The translations under genes were made by a program, and so were the position numbers. DNA of 64,000 nucleotides, taken from NCBI RefSeq assembly GCF_030248535.1, contig NZ_JAHGAJ010000028.1, forward strand, positions 1-64,000, in the 5' to 3' direction. A model generated the notes under the pieces. That model had not been told where the DNA came from. It saw only the letters and a list, made by a program, of their open reading frames with translations, and did not search any database. Shown one piece after another: positions 43,188 to 51,719 of the stretch (position 1 is its first letter; the number at the start of each line of letters is the position of its first letter). This stretch comes from Vibrio sp. D404a. GTDB lineage: Bacteria; Pseudomonadota; Gammaproteobacteria; Enterobacterales; Vibrionaceae.

Positions 43188-44030
43188 ATGGATTTGTTGT
43201 TGCCATTCCAATTTCCCTTCATGCAGAACGCTTTTCTTATCTGCTTGATTGTTGCTTTGCCTACGGCACTGTTGTCTTGCTTTCTGGTGATGAAAGGTTG
43301 GGCGCTTATGGGTGATGCTGTGAGTCACGCCGTACTGCCGGGTATTGTTCTAGCGTATGTAACGGGTTTGCCACTATTGCTAGGCGCATTTTTAGCAGGG
43401 ATGTTGTGTAGTTTCTTAACGGGTTTCTTAGCAGAAAACTCCCGAGTGAAACAAGATACGGTGATGGGTGTTGTGTTCTCTGGCATGTTTGCATTGGGGA
43501 TCGTGCTTTATGTAGCGTTAGATACTCACGCGCATTTGGATCACATCCTATTTGGTAATATGCTGGGTGTAGATGCGCAAGAGTTAAGTACCGCAGCGAT
43601 CATCTCAGCGGTGGTTGTTCTTGGTATCGTATTGTTCTGGAAAGATTTCCTATTGCACTCTTTTGATGAGGTTCAAGCTAAAGTAAGCGGATTGAACGTG
43701 ACGGTGTTGCATTATACCTTGCTGACGTTTCTCTCGTTGACGATTGTAGCCACACTGAGCGCAATCGGGCTTATCTTGGCGATTAGTTTGCTTATCGCTC
43801 CCGGTGCAATAGCATTTCTGTTGGTTAAGCGCTTTTCAAGCATGCTGTGGATTGCGAGTGTGGTGAACCTAACGACTATGATGTTGGGCGCGTACTTGAG
43901 TTTCCATATTGACAGTGCACCAGCTCCAACAATTGTTTTGACTCAAAGTCTCGTGTTTGTTCTTGCTCTTGTAAGACGTATCTCTATTACTAAGAAGCAG
44001 TCGCAAAAATTGCACACAACGACGGCATGA
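43188..44030 (+). CDS. sitD: Mn/Fe ABC transporter permease 2
   Basis: This 280-residue ABC-3 permease is homologous to its neighbour, with GWALMGDAVSHAVLPGIVLAYV and SAIGLILAISLLIAPGAIAFLL. The start at 43188 has AAAGGAG 7 bases upstream. A longer frame into sitC was discarded because those residues are out of register with the family. It ends 31 bases before the operon terminator. Confidence 0.92.
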   Translation: MDLLLPFQFPFMQNAFLICLIVALPTALLSCFLVMKGWALMGDAVSHAVLPGIVLAYVTGLPLLLGAFLAGMLCSFLTGFLAENSRVKQDTVMGVVFSGMFALGIVLYVALDTHAHLDHILFGNMLGVDAQELSTAAIISAVVVLGIVLFWKDFLLHSFDEVQAKVSGLNVTVLHYTLLTFLSLTIVATLSAIGLILAISLLIAPGAIAFLLVKRFSSMLWIASVVNLTTMMLGAYLSFHIDSAPAPTIVLTQSLVFVLALVRRISITKKQSQKLHTTTA

Positions 44031-44061
44031 CTTGATTGAGATTACTCGTCTGAATACCTGA

Positions 44062-44094
44062 AAAGCGCTCATACTAGAGCGCTTTCTGTTTATG
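44062..44094 (+). terminator. sit operon terminator
   Basis: AAAGCGCTC-ATACTA-GAGCGCTTT is a perfect 9-bp stem followed by CTGTTT. The U tract is poor. Confidence 0.7.
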
Positions 44095-44116
44095 TAGAGA
44101 TGCGGGCAAGCGGTGG

Positions 44117-44614
44117 TTAAAAGAACTTTTTAATCGCTTTGTCTGCGCAAGCTACGTCTAAGTGTCCACCCGGCGCGCCACCTACACCGATTGCACCAAT
44201 CATAGCGTTATTCAATTGCACTGGAACGCCACCTGCTAAGAACAGTAAATTGTCATCCATGTTTTGTAGAGGCTGCATGATAGGTTTGTCAGCGATGAGT
44301 TTCATCAAGTTACCAGAAGGTTGCTTCATGCTTGCAACAGTGAAGGCTTTTTTGCGAGAGCTGTCTAATGTGTGGATACCCGCGCCGTCAGAGCGTAATT
44401 GGGCAATGACGTTTCCAGACAGGTCAACAACGGTAGCTGAAACTTTGTAACCATCTGCCTCACATTGATTTACCGCTTCTTGAGCTAGCTGGAATGCAGC
44501 TTTGGAAGAAATTTGTGTAACAGATACGGTTTGAGTGTCCGCTGCCAATGCAAAGTTAGAGAAGCCAAGTGAAGCGAAAGCTGCTGCGATAAAAGTACGT
44601 GTCATTGTTTTCAT
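44117..44614 (-). CDS. GlcG/HbpS-like periplasmic heme-binding protein
   Basis: A signal peptide (cleavage after ALA, about residue 24) precedes a 141-residue GlcG/HbpS fold: AFQLAQEAVNQCEADGYKVSATVVDLSGNVIAQLRSDGAGIHTLDSSRKKAFT and the end motif GVGGAPGGHLDVACADKA. HbpS in Streptomyces binds haem and controls a neighbouring two-component system. Here a two-component system begins 209 bases away on the other strand. The periplasmic location fits a sensor accessory. Confidence 0.85.
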   Translation of the reverse strand: MKTMTRTFIAAAFASLGFSNFALAADTQTVSVTQISSKAAFQLAQEAVNQCEADGYKVSATVVDLSGNVIAQLRSDGAGIHTLDSSRKKAFTVASMKQPSGNLMKLIADKPIMQPLQNMDDNLLFLAGGVPVQLNNAMIGAIGVGGAPGGHLDVACADKAIKKFF

Positions 44615-44823
44615 GTTTACTCCGTTAAGACATATGTTTGATTGGTTTTGTTTCAGTGACCTGTGTTTAACAACAAGGTGTTTTGATTCAACAAGGCCAT
44701 ACTAACGAACTCATAATTGCCGCAGTCTTTCCGAAACATTACAAAGTTGTAATCTTGGTTATATTCGCGAAAGGATGTTGATAGAGTGTATTGAGAACGA
44801 GGCTTACGGATAAATGGACGTTA

Positions 44824-45498
44824 ATGAAAATACTATTGATTGAAGATGATCTTCACATTGCCAAATTTTTGGTGAATGGCTTTCAACAACAAGGGATTAG
44901 CGTAACGCACGCGACAGACGGCATTGATGGTCTGCATGAAGCAGTAACTGAAGAGTTCGATGTCATCATTCTCGATATTATGTTGCCGAAGAAAGATGGC
45001 TTTGAAGTATTGGCAGAGCTTAGAGGGCAAGGTTACGCAACGCCAGTCATTATTCTAAGTGCTAAACATTCAGTGGAAGAGCGTGTTCAGGGCCTACAAT
45101 CTGGAGCTGATGATTACTTGGTAAAGCCATTTGCTTTTCCTGAGCTCTTAGCTCGTTGTCAGACGCTGACTCGTCGTGGAAAGCAACCAACCTCACAAGT
45201 TTTATCTCTAGAGTATGGTCCGCTTAGTCTTGACCTCATCAAACATACTTTATGTCGCGAGCAGCAGACGATTACTATCAATCAGCGTGAGTTTATGTTG
45301 ATGAAGCTACTTCTTGAGAACCCAGAAGCGGTGATGTCTAAAACCGCCATCTTAGAACACGTATGGGGGCATCAATTCGACCCACAAACGAACGTTGTTG
45401 ATGTTCTGGTGTGTCGTTTGCGAAGCAAAGTGGATAAAGGATTTTCAACACCTTTGATTCATACATTGAGAGGTGTCGGCTATGTCCTCAAGTCGTAA
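44824..45498 (+). CDS. OmpR/PhoB-family response regulator
   Basis: The N-terminal receiver has an acidic pair at Glu7/Asp8-Asp9, phosphoacceptor Asp51 in DVIILDIMLPKKDG and Lys in DDYLVKPF. The C-terminal winged helix is of the OmpR type (ITINQREFMLMKLLLENPEAVMSK, LRGVGYVL). It is 224 residues, length normal. ATG 44824 is chosen; a TTG at 44791 in frame is less likely. It overlaps the kinase gene by 17-26 bases, and forms a two-component system with it. Confidence 0.92.
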   Translation: MKILLIEDDLHIAKFLVNGFQQQGISVTHATDGIDGLHEAVTEEFDVIILDIMLPKKDGFEVLAELRGQGYATPVIILSAKHSVEERVQGLQSGADDYLVKPFAFPELLARCQTLTRRGKQPTSQVLSLEYGPLSLDLIKHTLCREQQTITINQREFMLMKLLLENPEAVMSKTAILEHVWGHQFDPQTNVVDVLVCRLRSKVDKGFSTPLIHTLRGVGYVLKS

Positions 45499-46894
45499 TA
45501 TCGAACAGGCTCTGGCGAAAGCTAAAAATCATCTGTTGTTGCGCCTTATGGGGACGTTGCTGCTTTGCTTGTTACTGGTAGAGTTGATTGTTGGGGCAAT
45601 ATTCTTCTTCGATCTCTATCAAACTGAGAAGAAGATCATGACCTCGATGTCGGCTGAGTATCAACGAATTTTAACCTACGACTCCTCCAAGCGACTGACC
45701 CATGTGCTGGAGGCGAATCCGCATCGTCTCATAGACAATAATATTGCGGCTTATGCAGTGAACAATCAAAAGCCAAATGAAGCGGTGTTCGTTGCTGGCG
45801 ACACAAATGTATCAAATAGTATGTCGAATGCGAGTGGTGTTGATTTGCCTCGTTTACTTTTAGAGCATCAGGTTGATGATCAAAGAACGTGGCTCGATAG
45901 CTTTGTTTTTAGTCCCTATATGTCGCTAAAAATGACAGGTGAGGATCACGACTTTTGGTTGGTATTGGATAATCGCGCAAGGGATTACATTGCGTTCAAT
46001 CAATGGTTAATGACGCTCTACGCGCTGGTGGCATTGTTAGTCGTCACGGCAGTCTTTACCCGTAAAATTATTCAAAGTGCTATGTCTCCACTTGTCACCT
46101 TTGGTGATTTACTGGACCAGCTTCAGAAAGGAAAGTTGGAGCTCAAAGATGCGCATGCAGAGCCATCACAGGGTTTAGAGGTGATCAGTTCAAGTGTCCG
46201 GAGTTCGGTGGCGAGACTTCATCATGTTACAACGACCTTAAATACAACAGTTGATGCGATTGCTCACGATATTCGCACGCCTCTCTCGCGCATCACATTA
46301 GCTTCCCAAACCGCTTTGATTAACAATGGCGATCAGCAATCAATGAAAGAAGCGCTAGCCGATTGCTCAGAGCACGCAACACAAGCGGGTAATATGCTTA
46401 CCGCCCTGATGAAGCTCAATGATGAGCTCACAGGTAAACGCTTACCGCAGAAAACCGAGACTGACGTATCTGAGGTTATCCGTAATGTCGCGAGTTGGTA
46501 TGAAGATGTCGCCGAAGACAAACAGATTGAGTTGATCGTCGATGTAGAGAGTGAATTGAGGCTTCAGTCGGACCCAGACAAGTTAACGCAGGTGCTTGTT
46601 AATCTGCTTGATAACGCGATTAAATATACTGAGCAGGGTAGTGTCACACTGAGTGCTGCACGAACGGACAATGAATCAGTGAGTATCTCTGTTCAAGATA
46701 CAGGTATCGGTATTGAGCCTAAGTTTCAAGCATTGATCTTTGAACGTTTGTATCGAGTCGATAGCAGCAGAAGTAATGTACAAGGTTATGGGCTAGGTCT
46801 CTCACTCGCACTCGCTATGGTCGATAATCTCGATGGCAACCTAACTGTAGAGTCCAAAGTCGGACAGGGAAGTACATTCACGATTTGTCTGTAG
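45473..46894 (+). CDS. Sensor histidine kinase
   Basis: Membrane helices at about 22-47 and 178-197 flank a periplasmic sensor of about 130 residues. HAMP follows, then the H box IAHDIRTPLSRI (phospho-His265), N box LVNLLDNAIKYTE, G1 DTGIGIEP and G2 GYGLGLSLA. The start could be GTG 45473 or ATG 45482; both overlap the regulator stop. Its pairing with the upstream regulator and the HbpS-like gene suggests haem- or redox-linked sensing, by analogy only. Confidence 0.92.
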   Translation: MSAMSSSRNIEQALAKAKNHLLLRLMGTLLLCLLLVELIVGAIFFFDLYQTEKKIMTSMSAEYQRILTYDSSKRLTHVLEANPHRLIDNNIAAYAVNNQKPNEAVFVAGDTNVSNSMSNASGVDLPRLLLEHQVDDQRTWLDSFVFSPYMSLKMTGEDHDFWLVLDNRARDYIAFNQWLMTLYALVALLVVTAVFTRKIIQSAMSPLVTFGDLLDQLQKGKLELKDAHAEPSQGLEVISSSVRSSVARLHHVTTTLNTTVDAIAHDIRTPLSRITLASQTALINNGDQQSMKEALADCSEHATQAGNMLTALMKLNDELTGKRLPQKTETDVSEVIRNVASWYEDVAEDKQIELIVDVESELRLQSDPDKLTQVLVNLLDNAIKYTEQGSVTLSAARTDNESVSISVQDTGIGIEPKFQALIFERLYRVDSSRSNVQGYGLGLSLALAMVDNLDGNLTVESKVGQGSTFTICL

Positions 46895-46918
46895 TTCCGT
46901 TTATATGCAAGTAAATCC

Positions 46919-46950
46919 AAGGCCTCGCGATGTGCGGGGCCTTTGTTTTT
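46919..46950 (+). terminator. Terminator of the two-component operon
   Basis: AAGGCCTCGC-GATGT-GCGGGGCCTT followed by TGTTTTT. It is a member of the GGCCTCGC hairpin family. Confidence 0.85.
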
Positions 46951-46992
46951 TACTGGATCAAAGCGTTTACCTTTTTCTGCATTCGTTCAGGT

Positions 46993-47193
46993 TCAGTTTT
47001 GATCGTGTTCTGTATTACGCTTTTTGAAGTAACCAATAGCTAACCAAGCCACATAACTGATGGCTCCAACGATAATCGCTGAGCGGAGCAGGATGGGCGC
47101 GTCATGCTCAAGTTGACCAACATGAGGAACGATACTGGCAAATAAGCGACTGGTAAAAAGCAGTCCCATTACTAACATGATGACTTTATTCAT
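46993..47193 (-). CDS. Small membrane protein
   Basis: This 66-residue ORF from ATG 47193 has an N-terminal hydrophobic segment (VIMLVMGLLFTSRLFA), possibly a signal or anchor, and a second helix (LLRSAIIVGAISYVAWLAIGYF). It ends with a charged tail KKRNTEHDQN. AAGGC precedes the ATG. The upstream in-frame Met at 47244 gives a Cys-rich addition that is unlikely. Function is unknown. Confidence 0.55.
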   Translation of the reverse strand: MNKVIMLVMGLLFTSRLFASIVPHVGQLEHDAPILLRSAIIVGAISYVAWLAIGYFKKRNTEHDQN

Positions 47194-47548
47194 GTGGTAG
47201 CCTTTTGATGATGAACGATGACAAAGGCAACAGCCTAACGCCATTTTTCATGACGCGATTAGTGCTGCTATTCGCCTCTTTATACTGTATATCTCTAAAA
47301 GAATGCGCCTCACTCAGTCTGTGGTCAACGCGATTTCTTCCAAAATCCAGTAAGCTTAAATTCCACTTTTGGGGCTACCAATAGTTGCCAATGGTTTGGT
47401 GATATTTGTTCATCAGAAAGATCACGGACGAGTTAATTTCTTTGGCTAATAGCATCGATACAATCTTGCGAAATGGGATGCGGTTAGTGTCCTTTTTATT
47501 ATTTTTCGGTATGCTATGTTAATAAATTCTGTTTAGCGACTGAAACTG
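47194..47548. other. Intergenic region, no gene seen
   Basis: This 355-base gap separates divergent genes. TATGCTATGTTAATAAA near 47510-47526 could be the promoter core of the GGDEF gene. No other structure stands out. Confidence 0.35.
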
Positions 47549-49690
47549 ATGCAAGAAAATCCAAATACAACCGGTGCCGAATTAGAGGCGATTACTTTGC
47601 TAACCCAACTGCGTGGCGACCGCAGTGTTGATGCAATAGCGAAAGCGCGTGAGCAGTTGGGAAGCATAGAGGAGCACTACGGAATTGAGTTGAGCCCTAT
47701 TTACAACCAATATCTCGGGGCGGTTGAGGCGTTTCGCTGTGATCGACTTGATGAAGCTGTAGAGCGTTTTCTCGGATTTTTAGAGCGCTTAGAGTCTGAG
47801 AGTGGTAACGACATTCTGCTCGCGTACGCCAATGTATACCTTGGGACGATCTTCGCATCGAAAGGGGAGTTCTACCGTGCACTCGACTACTTCAAGTCCG
47901 CAGAATCGAGCCGGAGAGGTTCGGATCATAAACTAGGGCTGTTTTTAAACATCAATCTCGGTGGTATCTATATCGACCTAGAACAGTATCCCAAAGCACT
48001 TGAGCACAGTGAGTATGCCCTAGAGCACAGTAAACACGTCACTAACCCGGTTAACTTATCTTTAGCACTGTGCAATCAAGCCATCTCCTTGGCACACACA
48101 GAACAGTTAGACCAAGCACTAGAGGTGATTGAGCGTTCCTCTCAACTTGCACTAACAAATGAGAATTGGCACGGCTACACCTACAGCCGTTTCTATTACG
48201 CTCTGATTTTGTCAATGAAGGGACAAAATAAGCAAGCATACACCGCCTACAAAGAGAGCTTCGAGCTGGTTAAACAGCATGCCGATACCTATTTAAGCAT
48301 CGAGTTCTATGACAAGTATTCTCAGTTCTTATATCGCTGTGGTCACTATGACTTTACCGTGAAATTTTGCCAACAAGCGCTTCGTGCTAAAGGGCTGACC
48401 GATAATATTCGAATTAAGCTATCGCTACTCAATACACTCGCTCAGTGTTACCAACAACTTGGTGAGCATCACCAAGAGTGTGAGGTGCTACGTGAGGCGT
48501 GTGCGACCTACAAGACCCTGATTAATCAGAGTAAAGATAATGAAGTCAGTTATATCGACTCGATTTTGCACCACACACGCGCACAAGCGGAAGCCAATAA
48601 CTCAGACTTGTTTACGCGCAACCTTAGCTACCTAAACGAGTTGGGGCAGATGATTGCAAGCACAGAGGATCATCAAACCGATGTACTCAAGCTGTTTGAC
48701 CATATTGGTGAGATTGTTCCGTGTTCCGCTTTTAGCCTAGCTTTGTATCGCGCCGACCGTGATGTACTCGATTATAAATACTTACTTGATGAGGGTGAGT
48801 TTCAGCCTGCCTTTGAAGTGGAGTGTGACTGTGTGTCGAGAATTGGGATTTATGCACTCAAGAATAATGAAACCTTGGTGCTAGATACTTGTAGCGACCA
48901 AGAGCTTGAGCTGTATCTAGATAGTGGATGCTCGGCTAACAATACTTGGATCAATGTTGATGAACAGCCGCCACAGAGTGGTATGTCGGCAATATGCACG
49001 CCCGTGGTCTTCGATGGTGAGACTTTGGGTGTCATCAGTGTACAAAAGAGCGAAAGCTACGTTTATAAAGACTTCCATGTACAGGTGGTGATGCAGTTAG
49101 CAAACTACATTGCGGTGTCGTTGAAAAACCAATTACAACGCCAAGAGTTGGAAGATAACCGCCAATACATGGAGCAGATCTACCGTACCGACCATCTAAC
49201 GGGTTTGAAGAATCGATTTGGCCTTAGACCCTATTTAGAAGAATTAGCGACTCGCTATGGCTCAGGCTTTGATATCGCAACCGTACTGATCGATGTCGAT
49301 TATCTTAAGGCGTTTAACAACCACTATGGGATGGACAGAGGCGATGATCTTTTGGTTACGATCGCCGATATTCTGCGTTATGTCTCTAAAGGAGAGGGTG
49401 AAGCGTTCCGTATTGGTGGGGATGAGTTCGCCATATTGCTACCGTATCCTAAAATCGATAAAGCGATAGATATAGCACAAGCGATTAAGGCACACCTAAA
49501 ACGCAGTGAAATAGAAAATCATGGCGCGGAAACTGAGACGTTTGTGACTTGCACCGTGGGCGTGGTTGACTCTTCAAATATGCAGGATGTCGTCGCGTTT
49601 GAGCAACAGGTGCTAACAGGAGAAAGGGCACTGATTAAGGCTAAAAAGCATCAGCGGAATCGATTGTTACGATACGAGTATACGAATTAA
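47549..49690 (+). CDS. Diguanylate cyclase with TPR and GAF domains
   Basis: Residues about 1-340 form TPR-type helical repeats (IFASKGEFYRALDYFKSAESS and similar units). About 365-520 is a GAF-like sensor, and about 545-710 is a GGDEF domain with FRIGGDEFAILL intact. The product-inhibition I-site (RxxD, five residues upstream) is absent. There are no membrane helices, so it makes c-di-GMP in the cytoplasm, probably controlled by a protein partner via TPRs. The ATG is 22 bases after a TTAATAAATTC region; the ribosome-binding site is weak. Confidence 0.9.
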   Translation: MQENPNTTGAELEAITLLTQLRGDRSVDAIAKAREQLGSIEEHYGIELSPIYNQYLGAVEAFRCDRLDEAVERFLGFLERLESESGNDILLAYANVYLGTIFASKGEFYRALDYFKSAESSRRGSDHKLGLFLNINLGGIYIDLEQYPKALEHSEYALEHSKHVTNPVNLSLALCNQAISLAHTEQLDQALEVIERSSQLALTNENWHGYTYSRFYYALILSMKGQNKQAYTAYKESFELVKQHADTYLSIEFYDKYSQFLYRCGHYDFTVKFCQQALRAKGLTDNIRIKLSLLNTLAQCYQQLGEHHQECEVLREACATYKTLINQSKDNEVSYIDSILHHTRAQAEANNSDLFTRNLSYLNELGQMIASTEDHQTDVLKLFDHIGEIVPCSAFSLALYRADRDVLDYKYLLDEGEFQPAFEVECDCVSRIGIYALKNNETLVLDTCSDQELELYLDSGCSANNTWINVDEQPPQSGMSAICTPVVFDGETLGVISVQKSESYVYKDFHVQVVMQLANYIAVSLKNQLQRQELEDNRQYMEQIYRTDHLTGLKNRFGLRPYLEELATRYGSGFDIATVLIDVDYLKAFNNHYGMDRGDDLLVTIADILRYVSKGEGEAFRIGGDEFAILLPYPKIDKAIDIAQAIKAHLKRSEIENHGAETETFVTCTVGVVDSSNMQDVVAFEQQVLTGERALIKAKKHQRNRLLRYEYTN

Positions 49691-50099
49691 ATTCTGCTGA
49701 TTAATAAATAGCATGAAGTTCTGTGTATGAATTATCATCTCTGTTGAGATTAATGTTAAATCAAGTGGCTGATTTTATTGAGTATAAGAGAAAAGTCTCG
49801 ATTTTGGTGAAAAGTGTCAATTAAGTTTTATATTCTTAATTATTTTAATTTAATGGTTTTTAGTTCTGTTTGAGCTTGTGTGGTTAGAGGTTTTTCAGCT
49901 TTATATCCACTTAATTAAGAGTGTTATCTTCTTGATTTGCATAAATAATTAAAGAGTTCAGATAAAAAAGTTGGCGAAAATCAGAAGCTTGGCATACACT
50001 TTCCTTGTAAACAGCCTTATCTCATTGATTGAATAGGGTAAATGCTTTGGCGCTACTGACGATAGTAGCAAGGTTTAACATAGCTTTGAGGAAAGTTTT
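49691..50099. other. AT-rich region upstream of ihfA
   Basis: No ORF is supported in these 409 bases. The sequence is strongly AT-rich and probably contains ihfA promoter and leader. The normal upstream gene pheT is missing, so ihfA must be transcribed from here. Confidence 0.4.
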
Positions 50100-50396
50100 A
50101 TGGCACTCACGAAGGCCGATTTGGCTGAGAACCTGTTTGAAACACTCGGATACAGCAAGCGGGATGCCAAGGAAACGGTTGAAGTGTTTTTCGAAGAAGT
50201 TCGTAAGGCACTAGAAAATGGCGAACAGGTAAAACTGTCAGGTTTTGGTAATTTTGATCTTCGCGAGAAAAACGAGCGTCCAGGTCGTAACCCTAAAACT
50301 GGTGAAGACATTCCAATCTCTGCTCGACGTGTTGTTACTTTCAGACCGGGTCAAAAATTAAAAGCCCGCGTAGAAAATATTAAAATCGAGAAGTAG
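50100..50396 (+). CDS. ihfA: Integration host factor alpha subunit
   Basis: This 98-residue HU-fold protein starts MALTKADLAENLFETLGYSK. Its beta-arm with NERPGRNPKTGEDIPISARRVVTFRPGQKLK is the alpha-type arm with the intercalating Pro of RNPKTG. With IhfB it bends DNA at specific sites. GAGGAAAGTTTT precedes the ATG. It stands alone, 40 kb from pheT. Followed by a strong terminator. Confidence 0.97.
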   Translation: MALTKADLAENLFETLGYSKRDAKETVEVFFEEVRKALENGEQVKLSGFGNFDLREKNERPGRNPKTGEDIPISARRVVTFRPGQKLKARVENIKIEK

Positions 50397-50406
50397 CCAA
50401 GCAATA

Positions 50407-50432
50407 GACCACGCCTAGCGTGGTCTTTTTTT
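50407..50432 (+). terminator. ihfA terminator
   Basis: GACCACGC-CTA-GCGTGGTC is a perfect 8-bp stem followed by TTTTTTT. Confidence 0.92.
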
Positions 50433-50546
50433 ATGTCTGTATCTATCTGGCTATCGAGCACTGAATCTCGATAGCCGTGATTATCTAAATAACCTTTCAT
50501 TAACTCACAAATAATGATGTTAGAAACGAGCGGCAGCGAACACTTT

Positions 50547-51536
50547 TTACAGTGCTTGCTCAACGCGCTTCGCTACATCTTGTGGAACCCAACTAGTCCA
50601 TACTTCTGGTGAAGTCTCCAAGAAGTGATACATCGCTTCTTCGGCATCGGCTTGATTATCTTCCATCCAAGCGAGCAATTCGCTCATCTTTTCATTGGTA
50701 AAGCCACGCTTTTGGAAATACTGGTAAGCGACAGGTTGTGCGGTGGCAAAACTCTCCGTGGTAACGGTGTGCACAGGCGCTGCCGGAAACATAGTCACTT
50801 TTGGTGATTCGCAATCTGGCTGAGTGGTGCAGTTGCGAAACTCTTCAATATCGGTTCCGCTACCAAAATCAACCTTTACCATATCGTATTTGCCGAGAAC
50901 CGGTGTTGGTGACCAGTAGTAGCCAAACCATGCTTTATTGCGCTCATACGCTTTGGCAATTGTACCTGCGAGTGCTGCGCCAGAGCCTGGATCAATCATT
51001 TCAAAGTTATGCTCTTCCAGTTTCAGGGCATCAAAGAGATGGCCCGAGGTGATTTGACAGGTCCAGCCGGCAGGACAACCATAAAAGGCAAACTTTTCGT
51101 CACCTTCTGGGTGCTCAAACAGCTTGGCGTTTTTTATGACTCCCTCAATCGTTGTAAGCTCTGGATACTGCTCAACAAGGTAACTCGGAACCCAGAAGCC
51201 TTCCTCTCCGCCATTGGTCAGAGATTTGCCCGCATAACGCAGCCTCTTGTCAGCCACACCTTTGTCGAGTGCCTCCTTAATGCCGTTAGTCCACAGTTCA
51301 GGAGCAACGTCAGGCTGGCCTTTTTCAATCATTGAGGTGCCTGTAGGAACACTGTCACCGGGTATCAGCTGAGCATCACACTCATAGCCCTCATTAAGGA
51401 TAAATTGGTCGACATGAGCGATTAGGCTGGCAGAGTTCCAGTTCATATCAGCGATAGTGAATTCACCACACTCATTGGCGTAGCTGGAAAGGGGTAGAGC
51501 CGAAGCAAGCAAAACAATAGATGGAGTAACCTTCAT
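50547..51536 (-). CDS. OpuAC-type glycine betaine/choline-like binding protein
   Basis: A signal peptide (cleavage near SYA-NEC) precedes an OpuAC-type solute-binding fold, 329 residues. Visible features are EFTIADMNWNSASLIAHVD, aromatic positions in APELWTNG, GEEGFWVPSYL and AWFGYYWSPTPVL. Trp/Tyr boxes of this kind hold quaternary ammonium groups. No ABC ATPase or permease gene lies beside it, so it is an orphan binding protein or works with a distant transporter. A BCCT transporter occurs at the window end. Confidence 0.85.
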   Translation of the reverse strand: MKVTPSIVLLASALPLSSYANECGEFTIADMNWNSASLIAHVDQFILNEGYECDAQLIPGDSVPTGTSMIEKGQPDVAPELWTNGIKEALDKGVADKRLRYAGKSLTNGGEEGFWVPSYLVEQYPELTTIEGVIKNAKLFEHPEGDEKFAFYGCPAGWTCQITSGHLFDALKLEEHNFEMIDPGSGAALAGTIAKAYERNKAWFGYYWSPTPVLGKYDMVKVDFGSGTDIEEFRNCTTQPDCESPKVTMFPAAPVHTVTTESFATAQPVAYQYFQKRGFTNEKMSELLAWMEDNQADAEEAMYHFLETSPEVWTSWVPQDVAKRVEQAL

Positions 51537-51647
51537 GTGACTTAATTCCTTTTATATGTCATCGGGTTGAAGGTCTATAGAAGCAGAAAAGCGCACAGGA
51601 TGAAAGAACAGAAAGCCGATCGACAGCACGTATTCGTCGAGCGTTTT

Positions 51648-51703
51648 AATCACTCACATCTAAAAGGCGGTCTATGTTGACCGCCTTTTAGATGTGAGTG
51701 ATT
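51648..51703. terminator. 25-bp perfect inverted repeat (bidirectional terminator candidate)
   Basis: Both arms are perfect over 25 bases (51648-51672 and 51679-51703) around a 6-base loop TATGTT. The core is AAAAGGCGGTC/GACCGCCTTTT. It lies between the RelA/SpoT-like gene stop and the start of the OpuAC gene, both minus strand. The core looks like a terminator; the long outer arms (AATCACTCACATCT) are more than a terminator needs. Confidence 0.75.
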
Positions 51704-51719
51704 CGTTTTTAATGTTTCA

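Noticed and set aside
51648..51703. Ends of an insertion sequence
   Set aside because: The arms are only 6 bases apart with no transposase between them, and no target duplication is visible; a terminator-like structure is simpler.
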